Of a DNA stretch of 64,000 nt, positions 35,776-44,995 are shown piece after piece. The translations under genes were made by a program, and so were the position numbers. Source of the stretch: Bacteroidota bacterium (GTDB lineage: Bacteria; Bacteroidota; Bacteroidia; Cytophagales; Cyclobacteriaceae); the NCBI GenBank assembly GCA_018267285.1, contig JAFDYU010000014.1, positions 206,258 to 270,257 of the forward strand, written 5' to 3'. Each line of letters begins with the position of its first letter. Within the stretch, counting starts at the first letter, position 1. The notes under the pieces are model-generated. The model made no database searches and was not told the origin of the DNA. It worked only from the letters and a program-made list of their open reading frames with translations.

Positions 35776-36893
35776 ATGGTCTTACGGTAATTTAAGATAG
35801 CCCATCCCATCAACAAAACTGAAAAGCCAACAATCGCAACGAAATGATATTTAATATCGGCAAAGCTGCTACCTTTTAACACAATCATACGCATAACTTC
35901 AATAAAATAGGTTACGGGGCTCAGTTGTGAAATCGCTTTCGCCCAGGAGGGCATACTGTCGATGGGTGTAAACAACCCGCTCATCAGCATGAAAATCATA
36001 ACAAAGAAAAAAGATACAGACATGGCTTGTTGTTGGGTGTCGCAATAGGTAGAGATGAGCAACCCGAAGCCGAGGATACCAACCAAATAAACGGCCAAAA
36101 AGCCATACAACAAAAAAAGATTTCCCTGGGGTATGATTCCATACACCAAAAATGAAACAACAAACAGACCAAACGAAAAAACAAAAATGCCAAGCACCCA
36201 AAAAGGGATGAGTTTACCGAGAATAAAATGGTGCTTGCGTATAGGGGTTACATTAATTTGCTCTATCGTTCCAATTTCTTTTTCTTTTACAATGTTCAGG
36301 GCAGTCATATAACTGCCGATCATGGTTACCAGCACGGCCAAAATACCGGGCACCATAAAATAACGGAAGTTCATCATAGGATTGTACCAGTTTGAATGCA
36401 TCACTTCGATTGTTGGAGCTTCATTAAAACGCGATTGCTGTTTCCACTCCATTCGGATTTGCGAGTTAAAGTCGGCAAGTACTTGTATCAGATACGCTCC
36501 GCCTAAATTTGCCTTAGTACCATTGATGGCGTTTACTGCCAGAAAAATTTTTTCGGTATTTTCTTTTACAATGTTCCTCTCAAAATGATCTGGGATTTCT
36601 AATATCAAATCTGCTTCATCTTTTTCTATTTGATGAAACGCTACGTCATAGCCTTCGTAATAACCCGATAACTTAAAATATCCGGAGGCCATTATTTTTG
36701 AAATCAATTTTTGAGAATACGGTGACTTGTCGTGGTCTACCACGGCCAGATTGATATTTTTTACTTCGTAATTTGCAGCGAGCGGAAGTATAAGCAACTG
36801 CAAAATAGGGGCAACAAATATAAGGGGCAGCAGCGCTCTGTTGCGGAATATCTGTTTGAATTCTTTGCGAAGGAGGAAAAAAATAGTTCTCAT
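35772..36893 (-). CDS. ABC-2 type permease (YbhR/YbhS-like), second copy
   Basis: 373 residues: one N-terminal membrane span, a periplasmic domain of about 150 residues, then five C-terminal spans (first at NWYNPMMNFRYFMVPGILAVLV). The motif EKEIGTIEQINVTPIRKHHFILGK is the coupling region of drug/lipid exporters of this family. It is paired with the very similar upstream permease (4-base overlap), presumably as a heterodimer. Confidence 0.88.
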   Translation of the reverse strand: MRTIFFLLRKEFKQIFRNRALLPLIFVAPILQLLILPLAANYEVKNINLAVVDHDKSPYSQKLISKIMASGYFKLSGYYEGYDVAFHQIEKDEADLILEIPDHFERNIVKENTEKIFLAVNAINGTKANLGGAYLIQVLADFNSQIRMEWKQQSRFNEAPTIEVMHSNWYNPMMNFRYFMVPGILAVLVTMIGSYMTALNIVKEKEIGTIEQINVTPIRKHHFILGKLIPFWVLGIFVFSFGLFVVSFLVYGIIPQGNLFLLYGFLAVYLVGILGFGLLISTYCDTQQQAMSVSFFFVMIFMLMSGLFTPIDSMPSWAKAISQLSPVTYFIEVMRMIVLKGSSFADIKYHFVAIVGFSVLLMGWAILNYRKTM

Positions 36894-37996
36894 GCAAGTC
36901 TCACTTTAAATTTCTTCAAACTGAGTATTAGCAAAAGTAAAGTCATCACTAAAAGTATTAATGTCTCTTTCCAAATTGATTCTATGCCGAGCCCTTTGAT
37001 CATAATTGATTTTACAATAATGTAAAACCATTTGGCCGGCACCACATTCGAAAATATTTTCAATGGCAGGGGCATATTTTCAATGGGGAACATAAACCCG
37101 GCAAATAAAATGGTGGGCAGCAACATGCCCATCAGCGAAAGCAGCATAGCCGTTTGTTGCGAAGCTGTTGATGTTGAAATAAGTAGCCCCAACGACAATG
37201 CCGTGATAATGTAAAGCATGCTCACTGCAAAAAGTAAAACAATGCTCCCGTTAATCGGCAGACCAAGCGCATACACACTCAATACCAGAATGACAATGAG
37301 GTTTACCAGCGACAGCGCCAGATACGGAACGGCCTTTGATAAAATGACAAGAATCGGTTTGAATGGAGATACCAATAAAACTTCCATGGTGCCAAGTTCT
37401 TTTTCGCGCACTATGGAGATGGAGGTCATCATCACGCAAACCAACATAAGCACCAAGGCAATGACGCCCGGCACAAAATTCTGCGCGCTTTTCAGCTCCG
37501 GGTTATACAGCATTCTCACTTCAGGAATAATTTGCAACGGCACAGCAGCAGTACTTATTTTTTCTTTCCAATAGTTTTGAATGATCGAAGTCAAATAGTT
37601 AACAAGTGTTGTGGCTGTGTTGGGGTCTGACGCATCGGCTATAATTTGAACCCGCGCTTTGTGTAGATGATAAAGTTTATTTTCAAAATCGGATGGGAAG
37701 ATTATGGCCGACTTAATTTTGTTTTTTTTAAATGTTTCCTCGATCTCGTTTTTGTTTGTCGCGTTTATGGCAATTTCAAAATACCGACTTGCTTCAATTT
37801 CGTGTGTGATTGCCCGGGTTACATTGTCTTTCGAGTAATCTAACACGGCTATTTTAGAATTTTTTATTTCGTTTGTTAACGCAAAACCAAAAAGAACGAT
37901 TTGCACGATGGGCAAGCCAAACAACATGAGCAGCGATTTGCGATCGCGAAACACATGCATAAACTCTTTTTTAACGAATGTGATAAATTGTTTCAT
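36890..37996 (-). CDS. ABC-2 type permease (YbhR/YbhS-like), first copy
   Basis: 368 residues with the same layout as its neighbour: N-terminal span, extracytoplasmic domain, then spans from NFVPGVIALVLMLVCVMM onward, with REKELGTMEVLLVSPFKP at the coupling helix. The ATG directly follows the ATPase stop. It works with the two ATPases encoded upstream. Confidence 0.88.
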   Translation of the reverse strand: MKQFITFVKKEFMHVFRDRKSLLMLFGLPIVQIVLFGFALTNEIKNSKIAVLDYSKDNVTRAITHEIEASRYFEIAINATNKNEIEETFKKNKIKSAIIFPSDFENKLYHLHKARVQIIADASDPNTATTLVNYLTSIIQNYWKEKISTAAVPLQIIPEVRMLYNPELKSAQNFVPGVIALVLMLVCVMMTSISIVREKELGTMEVLLVSPFKPILVILSKAVPYLALSLVNLIVILVLSVYALGLPINGSIVLLFAVSMLYIITALSLGLLISTSTASQQTAMLLSLMGMLLPTILFAGFMFPIENMPLPLKIFSNVVPAKWFYIIVKSIMIKGLGIESIWKETLILLVMTLLLLILSLKKFKVRLA

Positions 37997-38740
37997 CTAA
38001 TTGTCGCTTCGTTTCGCACTGCGTGCCAGTTGATAAAAGACCTCATCCATCGAATTGGCGTTAAACTGTTTTTTCAGTCCGTCCGGTGAATCCAGCGCTT
38101 CAATCTTTCCATCTACCATTATTGAAACGCGGTTACAATATTCGGCTTCATCCATGTAATGCGTTGTAACAAAAACAGTGATGCCGTTTTCGGTTGCTTG
38201 ATAAAGCATATCCCAAAATTGTCTGCGCGTAACCGGGTCAACCCCACCGGTGGGCTCATCGAGAAAAACAACTTTCGGTTGATGAAGGATAGCGATTGAA
38301 AAAGAAAGTTTTTGTTTCCACCCCAGAGGAAGCGAGCCTACCAGTTGATCTTTTGCTTTTACCAGGCCGAGCCGCTCAATTAAATCTTTGCTTTTTTCAG
38401 CAATCTGTTTGTTCGTAAGTCCGTAGATGCCTCCAAAAAATTCAATATTTTCGGTAATGGTTAAATCTTCGTACAGTGAAAATTTTTGGCTCATGTAGCC
38501 AATATTTTTTTTTATTTCCTCGGGTTGGGTATTCACATCAAATCCTGCAACAGTGGCATGACCGGACGATGGTTTCGACAAGCCGCAGAGCATGCGCATA
38601 GCGGTTGTTTTTCCGGCACCGTTGGCACCCAGAAACCCAAAGATTTCGCCTTTGTAAACTTCAAACGTAATTTTATTGGTGGCGATGAAATCGCCAAATT
38701 GTTTGGTGAGCTGGTTTGTGGAAATAACTGTCTCTCTCAT
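37997..38740 (-). CDS. ABC transporter ATP-binding protein, second of two
   Basis: 247 residues with Walker A GANGAGKTTAMR, a signature-type region (PLGWKQKLSFSIA) in which the usual LSGG is replaced, Walker B VVFLDEPTGG and H-loop TTHYMDEA. The weak signature suggests it is the less canonical half of a heterodimeric ATPase. It begins 3 bases after the other ATPase and abuts the permease. Confidence 0.9.
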   Translation of the reverse strand: MRETVISTNQLTKQFGDFIATNKITFEVYKGEIFGFLGANGAGKTTAMRMLCGLSKPSSGHATVAGFDVNTQPEEIKKNIGYMSQKFSLYEDLTITENIEFFGGIYGLTNKQIAEKSKDLIERLGLVKAKDQLVGSLPLGWKQKLSFSIAILHQPKVVFLDEPTGGVDPVTRRQFWDMLYQATENGITVFVTTHYMDEAEYCNRVSIMVDGKIEALDSPDGLKKQFNANSMDEVFYQLARSAKRSDN

Positions 38741-38743
38741 TTG

Positions 38744-39661
38744 TTATTTGAGTAACTCAATAAAGCAATCTTCAATCGAGGCTTCAATAGGCTTCAATAC
38801 AACCTGCTCATGATTTTTATTTGTCAGGAAGTGAAGTAGTTCATCGTTGTGATTCTCTTCTTTGAAAATTAAATGCAGGTATTCTCCGAACGCATAGCAA
38901 CTGAGTGTGTTTTCGTAAGCATGTATGTCTTTCAGCAACCGATAAATTTCTGGCGATTTGATGGCGTACAACGGATGTGGAAACGAAGCAATAATTTTTT
39001 GAGGAGTGTCGATCGATAAAATAGTTCCGTGCTGAATCAGTGCAATACGGTCGCACAACGTGGCTTCGTCCATGTAGGGTGTAGAAACCAAAATTGTTAT
39101 TCCCTGTTGCTTCAACCGTTTAAGCATCTCCCAAAATTCTTTGCGCGATACCGGATCAACGCCTGTTGTGGGCTCATCCAAAAATAAAACAGCCGGCTTG
39201 TGGATGAGGGCACAGCACAAGGCCAGTTTTTGTTTCATGCCCCCAGAAAGTTTTCCTGCCCTTCTTTTTTTAAATGGCTCAATCTGAATGTAGATGTCTT
39301 TTACCAACTCATAGTTCGCTTCAAGGGTGGTACCAAAAAGTGTGGCGAAAAAATTAAGGTTCTCCTCTACCGTTAAGTCTTGATAAAGCGAAAACTTGCC
39401 GGGCATATAACCCACACAACTGCGGATCTCTCTATACTTATTTACCACATCAAAACCATTCACGGTTGCCTTTCCTCCATCGGCCAAAAGCACAGTAGTT
39501 AATATCCTGAACAAACTGGTTTTGCCGGCACCGTCTGGCCCAATCAGCCCAAACAGTTCTCCCGAATTTACTGCAAATGAAATATCTTGAAGCGCATGAG
39601 TAGTGCCTATCTCCGAAGTGTAAGTCTTTCTGATATTTTCAACCTCTACTGCGTAGTTCAT
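38744..39661 (-). CDS. ABC transporter ATP-binding protein, first of two
   Basis: 305 residues: Walker A GPDGAGKTSLFR, signature LSGGMKQKLALC, Walker B VLFLDEPTTG, and a final switch region STPYMDEA in place of the usual H-loop histidine. A C-terminal extension of about 80 residues is present. In YbhF of E. coli two such domains are fused; here they are separate genes. It starts 2 bases after the HlyD-type adaptor stop. Confidence 0.9.
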   Translation of the reverse strand: MNYAVEVENIRKTYTSEIGTTHALQDISFAVNSGELFGLIGPDGAGKTSLFRILTTVLLADGGKATVNGFDVVNKYREIRSCVGYMPGKFSLYQDLTVEENLNFFATLFGTTLEANYELVKDIYIQIEPFKKRRAGKLSGGMKQKLALCCALIHKPAVLFLDEPTTGVDPVSRKEFWEMLKRLKQQGITILVSTPYMDEATLCDRIALIQHGTILSIDTPQKIIASFPHPLYAIKSPEIYRLLKDIHAYENTLSCYAFGEYLHLIFKEENHNDELLHFLTNKNHEQVVLKPIEASIEDCFIELLK

Positions 39662-39663
39662 CT

Positions 39664-40569
39664 TTAGAATTTTACCTCACCGTACATCCCGATTTTCAAA
39701 AACCCATCGTTTTTAACTTTGATTTTTATGGCATACACCAGGTTAGCCCGTTCGTCTTGGGTCTGTATAGTCTTCGGGGTGAACTCGGCCGTAGTGCTGA
39801 TCCATTCAACTATTCCCGGGTTGGATTTCATGCCGCCTTTCCCATCGTCTGTCAAAACAGAAACAGTCTGGTTGAGCTTCACTTGTGCCAGTTGATCGTT
39901 TGTTAGATAGGCACGTAAAATAATTTCTTGCAGGTCTGCAATTTTATACAACGGTTTGCCAACAGCCACAAGTTCTTCGGGCTCCGAATATTTTGTAAGC
40001 ACAACGCCATCTACTGGGTTTACAATTTTACATTTAAACAATAGGTCGTTCAATTGTTCGATCTGTGCCTGAATCGGTTTTACCTGTGCCTCCAAACTGT
40101 TTGTAGTTGTGGTTAAATTGATTTGTGTGGATGAGATCTGCGTTTGGATAAGCTCTACTTGTGCCGTAATGTCGTCTAACTGTTTTTGGTTTGCGGCATT
40201 CGATGAAACCAGGTTTTTTAAGCGCACCTGTTCTTTTTTCGCTGTCTCCAGTTGTATTTTCAGAGGGGCTAATTGAGAATTGATGTTTGGCCTTTGAGCA
40301 AGCGTTGCTATTATTTGGGCCTGGAGTTGTTGTTTTTTAAGGCTTAACTGAGCACTGTCTATGTATCCAATTACCTGATCTTTTTTAAGCGGCACGCCTT
40401 CTGCAACAGTAAACTGTAAAAGCTTGCCGTTGGCATCGGCAGAAATAATAGTTTCAACTGCTTCAAAGGATCCGGTGGCATTGCTTTGTTTTTCTTTCGA
40501 ACACGAGACAAGCATAAATAAAACGAAAGCGATACTGATGACCAAGCTGTTCTTATTCATAGATCTCAT
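39664..40569 (-). CDS. HlyD-type membrane fusion protein (YbhG-like), lipoprotein
   Basis: 301 residues with a lipoprotein signal (LVISIAFVLFMLVSC), a biotinyl-lipoyl half (SADANGKLLQFTVAEGVPLKKD), and a long coiled-coil hairpin (about 75-175, rich in Gln and Leu). The second half-motif is VNPVDGVVLTKYSEPEELV. It links the ABC permeases to the outer-membrane channel. First ATG at 40569; MNKNSL four codons later is an alternative. Confidence 0.9.
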   Translation of the reverse strand: MRSMNKNSLVISIAFVLFMLVSCSKEKQSNATGSFEAVETIISADANGKLLQFTVAEGVPLKKDQVIGYIDSAQLSLKKQQLQAQIIATLAQRPNINSQLAPLKIQLETAKKEQVRLKNLVSSNAANQKQLDDITAQVELIQTQISSTQINLTTTTNSLEAQVKPIQAQIEQLNDLLFKCKIVNPVDGVVLTKYSEPEELVAVGKPLYKIADLQEIILRAYLTNDQLAQVKLNQTVSVLTDDGKGGMKSNPGIVEWISTTAEFTPKTIQTQDERANLVYAIKIKVKNDGFLKIGMYGEVKF

Positions 40570-40571
40570 AG

Positions 40572-41813
40572 TTAATTCCCTGATGTTGTTTTATAATTAT
40601 ATTGAGCCATGGCAAGCTGAACTTTATGCACCATGGCATTTTGTTTAGCCAAATCTTCGGCATTAACGTCTCGCAGATAATCATGACTGGTGATTACTCC
40701 TTGTTGAAGTTGATCGGCCGATGTATTTTTTACCGAAGCAAGCAGCTCAATAATTTCATTGTCCTTGCTAAGGAGTTGTTTCAGTTTCTCAATCTCCATA
40801 TTTTGCTTACTCAGCGTTTGTTTGGTGTTTAACAGAAAAGTTTCACGTTGTGTGGTCAGCATTTCTTTGTTCAGGTCAATAATTTTTCTTTCATTTTTTA
40901 ACGTATAGAAATTGTTGATTGACCAATTCAACCGCACGCCTCCAATGTAATAGCCCGTCAGGGTGCCGTTCACAATATTCAGAGGCGAGGGTTGGCCCCA
41001 TCCGCTTTGGAGGAAAAGAGAAAAACGTGGTATCGTTTTAGCATTGAGCAATTTCGATTGCTGATCGAGCACCATGGTTCGAAAGTCGTAATATTTTAGC
41101 TCCGGCCGGTTGATGCTGTCCGTCCATTCCACATCTACAGGCCACTGCAAAACAGTCTGCTCACCTAAGGGCAGGTTGATTAACAAGCTCAACATTTCTA
41201 AAAATGATTTCTTGGAAAACAATAGATCAATATCTCTTTGCTCGGCTTTAAGAAGTTCGGCCTTCATTTTATTTAAGCTGGAATTATTTTCAACGCCATT
41301 TGCAAGGGCTGCCTCCATTCTATTGATGCCGTTTCGAATATCTTTTTTGTACAATTCATTCTGTGCCGTTTGCTCGTTAAGCAAAAGAATGCCAAAATAA
41401 AGTTGGTTGATGCGCTCTTTCATTTGGTACAGCTCAACTTCAAGGTTCTGGATTTGAGAAAGTGTCTGTGCTTGTTGTACATCTTGTTGCCGCTTTGTGG
41501 TAATAAAATCGGTAAGCGGCTGATTGATCTCTCCATAAACGCGATATTGGTTTTTAGGGATTTTAGGCCCATCGGGAATGGGCAACTTAACTACTTCCGA
41601 TTGATAGCTTTCCTGTCCATTGATGGCAAGCTGCGGCCAGTTTCCTTTTGCAATGTTGCTCACGGTATAGTCATTGACTTGAGTGAGCAAATCTCGTTGG
41701 CGTGTTAAGGGGTAATTCTTTTTTGCCAGCTCGTAGCATTGTTCAAGGGTTATGGTTTGGCCTTGAACGGAGAAGCCGATACTCAAAAATAAAATCGAAA
41801 CAAGTCGTGTCAT
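40572..41813 (-). CDS. TolC-family outer-membrane channel of the ABC exporter
   Basis: 413 residues with a signal peptide ending near GFSVQGQ, and long alpha-hairpin repeats (LEQCYELAKKNYPLTRQRD and a second copy after YYDFRTMVLDQQSKLL). It is the first gene of a tightly packed run: TolC, HlyD, ATPase, ATPase, permease, permease, kinase, regulator, with gaps or overlaps of 4 bases or fewer. No repressor precedes it, so regulation is probably through the LytTR pair at the end. Confidence 0.88.
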   Translation of the reverse strand: MTRLVSILFLSIGFSVQGQTITLEQCYELAKKNYPLTRQRDLLTQVNDYTVSNIAKGNWPQLAINGQESYQSEVVKLPIPDGPKIPKNQYRVYGEINQPLTDFITTKRQQDVQQAQTLSQIQNLEVELYQMKERINQLYFGILLLNEQTAQNELYKKDIRNGINRMEAALANGVENNSSLNKMKAELLKAEQRDIDLLFSKKSFLEMLSLLINLPLGEQTVLQWPVDVEWTDSINRPELKYYDFRTMVLDQQSKLLNAKTIPRFSLFLQSGWGQPSPLNIVNGTLTGYYIGGVRLNWSINNFYTLKNERKIIDLNKEMLTTQRETFLLNTKQTLSKQNMEIEKLKQLLSKDNEIIELLASVKNTSADQLQQGVITSHDYLRDVNAEDLAKQNAMVHKVQLAMAQYNYKTTSGN

Positions 41814-42125
41814 TATTTCATGGTTTTCGAAACAACGACATAAAGAGAAAAATCTATTTCGTTACTTAAAAATAGTAGTCAACGAAACAGAAGAAATCCA
41901 CAAGGAAGCGGAAATTTGTCGGGGTGAGAGGACGATGTCTCACCCCTATTAAATCTTATTGATCAGTCTGTTACAAAAATTTCAAGAACGTGGGGCACAA
42001 ATAGGGCACATATTTTTTAAAATACTTTAGCCGTCTTTATGACTTGAATGTGCGTGACAAAGATACGAAACACTTGCCATTTCATCGAACAGTTAAGAAC
42101 AAATTCATCCAAAAAATATTGATCG
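41814..42125. other. Gene-free junction between chromosome and accessory region
   Basis: No ORF of note. It contains two GGGCACA words four bases apart (41994-42000 and 42005-42011) followed by T-rich sequence. This may be the edge of an inserted element, since gene content changes here from an ordinary exporter operon to mobile-type genes. No integrase gene or tRNA lies beside it, so an attachment site is only a possibility. Confidence 0.3.
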
Positions 42126-42326
42126 TCAGTCGTTCAGATATTTTACAACTTCCTGTTGATTTAATCCCATGAACTCACAGAACTCAGCAAGTGAAACGAG
42201 CTGGTGTTTTTGTTTACCGTGTTTTGCTTTGATCTTGTTCAGGATCTTGCGGCCGTAGCGTTCACTCTTGCCAGTGATGCGCTGAACATCCTTCACGTAA
42301 ATTACTATGCGGGTAAGTTTGACCAT
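42126..42326 (-). CDS. Small helix-turn-helix protein
   Basis: 66 residues from the ATG at 42326. YVKDVQRITGKSERYGRKIL looks like a small HTH used in accessory elements of Bacteroidota, followed by a second helical pair (LVSLAEFCEFMGLNQQEV). The frame extends 36 codons upstream, but that part looks non-coding. It is divergent from the 42519 cassette and may regulate it. Confidence 0.55.
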   Translation of the reverse strand: MVKLTRIVIYVKDVQRITGKSERYGRKILNKIKAKHGKQKHQLVSLAEFCEFMGLNQQEVVKYLND

Positions 42327-42518
42327 GCTGTATCTATACTTTACATATTGCTTCGGGTGAATGTACCACCGGAAAAAAGTAGAACAAACAGCCACATTAG
42401 TTCTGAAACGGAATCTCCTCTTTTGATGCGTCAATCATTCCATTCTCCTTTGTGCCCTGGTTGCAACAAGGCTTAACCAAGCTGTGCCAAACAGGTTGGA
42501 CAACTAATTTTTTAAACT

Positions 42519-43280
42519 ATGGCAAGACAAAAAGGTATTATCAAATTACAAGGACAGATGGGAGGCGTTTCCTTCTATAAGTCGCAGCAAGACGGGTTTC
42601 TTGCACGCGAGAAAGGAGGTGTAGATGCAGCACGCATTCAGAACGACCCGAACTTTCAGAGGACGCGCGAGAATGGCGCTGAGTTTGGGCGAGCCGGTGC
42701 AGCCGGAAAATTACTGCGCACCTCTCTGCGGGGATTACTGCTCAACATTGCGGATAGCCGAATGACAAGCAGGCTCACTGCAGAGATGGTGAAGGTTATC
42801 CAGGCGGACGCGACCAATGCTCGTGGACAGAGGAACGTGATCGATGGGGAAGCGGAGTTGCTGGAGGGGTTTGAGTTCAACGACAACGCAAAGTTCTTCA
42901 GTACATTTTTCGCTCCGTTCACCCCAACGATTGACCGTGCAACTGGAACTCTCAAGGTAGATGTGCCTGCGTACATTCCGGGAAACATGATCGGAGCACC
43001 GCAAGGTGCAACGCACTTCAAGCTGACCGCTGCGGGCGCGGAGGTGGATTTCGAAGGTGGGGTTTACGTGATGAACATGGCCTCCACTGCTGAGATCGTG
43101 CTCGGCCAGCAGAACGAGGCAGCGGTGTCGTTGAGCAATGCGGTGACCCCTGCGAGTGTGCACCCGCTGTTCATTGCCTTTGGCATTGAGTTTTTCCAGC
43201 AAGTGAATGGCGCGTTCTATCCGTTGAAGAACGGGCTCTACAATGCCTTGGCACTTGTAAAGATTGACGGAGGTGCCTGA
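42519..43280 (+). CDS. Conserved Bacteroidota protein of unknown function, first gene of a four-gene cassette
   Basis: 253 residues. The N-terminus (KGGVDAARIQNDPNFQRTRE) is one I recall from many uncharacterised Bacteroidota proteins. The C-terminal half is beta-rich with a compact domain. No signal peptide, no cysteine and no catalytic motif. The GC content is higher than in flanking genes. Its stop overlaps the next start (TGATG), and the following genes encode a DUF5675-like protein and two small membrane proteins, suggesting a phage-derived or particle-like module. Confidence 0.6.
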   Translation: MARQKGIIKLQGQMGGVSFYKSQQDGFLAREKGGVDAARIQNDPNFQRTRENGAEFGRAGAAGKLLRTSLRGLLLNIADSRMTSRLTAEMVKVIQADATNARGQRNVIDGEAELLEGFEFNDNAKFFSTFFAPFTPTIDRATGTLKVDVPAYIPGNMIGAPQGATHFKLTAAGAEVDFEGGVYVMNMASTAEIVLGQQNEAAVSLSNAVTPASVHPLFIAFGIEFFQQVNGAFYPLKNGLYNALALVKIDGGA

Positions 43281-43681
43281 TGGAGCTGGAACTGATCAGG
43301 ACCTACTACCCTGACGGGACCAATGGCGAGCTCAAAGATGGTGCGCAGCAAATCTGCTGCACCATCGAGCTGCCGTGGCTCATGAATGTGCACAACATCT
43401 CATGTATTCCGGAAGCAAAGTATGAGCTAGCGAAACGGTATCACGAGCACTACGGCTGGCATCTTCATGTGCTGAATGTTCCCGCGAGAGAATGGATACT
43501 GATCCATCCTGCCACCGATGCAGAGACTCAGCTGAAAGGATGTATCGCCCCTGTCTCCGTATTGGTTGGGCATGGAAAGGGGACAGCCACCCGGATAGCA
43601 AATGAAAAACTCCGGTCGCTCGTGTACGGTGCGATGAAGAACGAAAAAGTATTTCTAACTATTAAATCAAAAACGTTATGA
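43280..43681 (+). CDS. DUF5675-like protein
   Basis: 133 residues matching my memory of DUF5675: TIELPW near the N-terminus, then IPEAKYELAKRYHEHYGWHLHV and REWILIHPATDAETQLKGCIAP. The conserved His, Asp and Cys residues in that segment suggest an enzyme, perhaps acting on cell walls as in phage lysis modules, but no activity is established to my knowledge. Overlaps both neighbours by one to four bases. Confidence 0.7.
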   Translation: MELELIRTYYPDGTNGELKDGAQQICCTIELPWLMNVHNISCIPEAKYELAKRYHEHYGWHLHVLNVPAREWILIHPATDAETQLKGCIAPVSVLVGHGKGTATRIANEKLRSLVYGAMKNEKVFLTIKSKTL

Positions 43682-43914
43682 ACTTGATGGAACGGGCAAA
43701 ATCGCCCACACCCAAATTTTTTAGAGTGCTGAGGACCATTGGCCTGGCATTGGCCACAGCCGGTGGCGCACTAATCGCTGCACCTGTCGCGATCCCTGCA
43801 GCTGTGATAACCGTAGCAGGTTATTTGACAGTTGCAGGGAGTGTGATGACTGCGGTAAGCCAGATCACTGTCGATGGTGAGTCGGACGAAAAACAGAACA
43901 GCAATGACGGCTAA
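43678..43914 (+). CDS. Small hydrophobic membrane protein
   Basis: 78 residues with two hydrophobic segments (IGLALATAGGALIAAPVAI and AVITVAGYLTVAGSVMTAV), rich in Ala and Gly, with an acidic tail. Its ATG overlaps the DUF5675-like stop. The size and small-residue helices would suit a holin-like protein; this is inference from context. Confidence 0.6.
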   Translation: MNLMERAKSPTPKFFRVLRTIGLALATAGGALIAAPVAIPAAVITVAGYLTVAGSVMTAVSQITVDGESDEKQNSNDG

Positions 43915-44101
43915 CAATAATCACGGTGGCACCGTTGCCGGGACGGCCGGTGGCACGTTGCTTACGATCTTTGCGAACATTCATTCAGAAGACATCATAA
44001 AGACTACGTTACTCGCAGTGATTGGCGCGGTAGTCAGTTTTACGATCTCGCTCTCGCTGAAATGGATTTCGAAAAAGTTGCGAAGGACTTCAGCAAACTA
44101 A
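43904..44101 (+). CDS. Small single- or double-span membrane protein, holin-like
   Basis: 65 residues from ATG 43904, overlapping the preceding gene by 11 bases. A Gly/Thr-rich N-terminal segment (TVAGTAGGTLLTIFA) and a clear membrane helix (LLAVIGAVVSFTISLSLKWI) precede a basic C-terminus (KKLRRTSAN). The arrangement of short N-terminus, hydrophobic span and basic tail is like small phage holins. Last gene of the cassette; a strong inverted repeat follows. Confidence 0.6.
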   Translation: MTANNNHGGTVAGTAGGTLLTIFANIHSEDIIKTTLLAVIGAVVSFTISLSLKWISKKLRRTSAN

Positions 44102-44107
44102 AAACGA

Positions 44108-44226
44108 AGAGGCTGTCTCAAAAGTAAATAATTTGTCGAGTTGAGTAGTCGAGACCTTTATTTTGGGCTCAATAGTCTTCGACTAAGCTCAGACTGACAT
44201 ACGGAGATACTTTTGAGGCTGCCTCT
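44108..44226. terminator. Long inverted repeat, probable bidirectional terminator
   Basis: 44108-44126 and 44208-44226 are inverted copies (17 of 19 bases match) around an 81-base centre. T-rich sequence follows on the plus strand (CTTTTTTATTT). The centre contains CTTCGACTAAGCTCAGACTG, a word that recurs in Bacteroidota intergenic repeats. It sits between convergent genes ending at 44101 and 44230. Confidence 0.6.
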
Positions 44227-44229
44227 TTT

Positions 44230-44652
44230 TTATTTCAGCATTTTGTACATCAATGCTTTCTTTGCGTGTTTGATGAGCTGTATCTGTTTTATCAGGTTGT
44301 CTTGATGTGCAGAAAGCTTGTTCAAGATTTCGATGGAACTCATCAGTGCTTCTTTTCTGACATTGACTTTTGAGTGGACCTGATAAATGACTTCACGAAG
44401 CTCTGCTATACGCAAGAATGAAATAACCGAACCCGACAAAAACGGACGGAAGAAACCACCTACCCACAAGCCATAACAAAGCCAGTAAAAATATTCTCGC
44501 TCTTGCACATTGTTTGCAATGACGACAAAACAATTTGGGCACGGATTTTCCATCGGCTTTCCTGCATTGTTGCCTTTTGAGAGAACGAAGAAATGGTTTC
44601 TGTTTTGGTACTCTTCGCTCATGCGGTGTGTTTTGATTTTTAGTGTGTTCAT
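44230..44652 (-). CDS. DUF6943-like protein of mobile elements
   Basis: 140 residues. The centre, FYWLCYGLWVGGFFRPFLSG followed by SVISFLRIAELREVIY, matches my memory of DUF6943, a small family seen in Bacteroidota accessory elements. A PCPNCF pair may bind metal or be structural. A helical C-terminus ends in a basic run (KHAKKALMYKMLK). Function unknown. Confidence 0.55.
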   Translation of the reverse strand: MNTLKIKTHRMSEEYQNRNHFFVLSKGNNAGKPMENPCPNCFVVIANNVQEREYFYWLCYGLWVGGFFRPFLSGSVISFLRIAELREVIYQVHSKVNVRKEALMSSIEILNKLSAHQDNLIKQIQLIKHAKKALMYKMLK

Positions 44653-44995
44653 AGTTTGGCTTTAAAATTTATGCCGAACCCGAACTCACATTTCTAAAAG
44701 AAAAAAGAGAAAAAAAGAAAGCCCATCCCACAGGCTGGCTTGGAAAGGATGACAAGGTTTTTTCGAAAAAATACTACCTGACGGAAGAAGTGAGGTACGA
44801 ACGGCTGACAGAAGGTGGAGATTTTTTTGAAAACCCGCAGGGCTTGACCTTGACATGCCGAGCGCGATGGCATGTGCAAGCCAGACTATTTTTGCTTTGA
44901 TTTTTTTGTTTTGAGTCGGGCGAAGCGCACTTAAAACTTTTAGTTCCGCTGTCCGTAACTTTGGGATTATTTTTTAAAATCTAAACTTAAAATTT
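44653..44995. promoter_or_regulatory. Gene-free stretch with a possible promoter for the next gene
   Basis: No ORF. TAACTTTG at 44956-44963 fits the -7 element TAnnTTTG, 32 bases before the ATG at 44996. No clear -33 TTTG partner is seen at the usual distance. The rest is A- and G-rich without obvious repeats. Confidence 0.35.

Noticed and set aside
41994-42011. Attachment site formed by the GGGCACA direct repeat
   Set aside because: No integrase, no tRNA end and no matching copy at the other side of the accessory region; kept only as a note.
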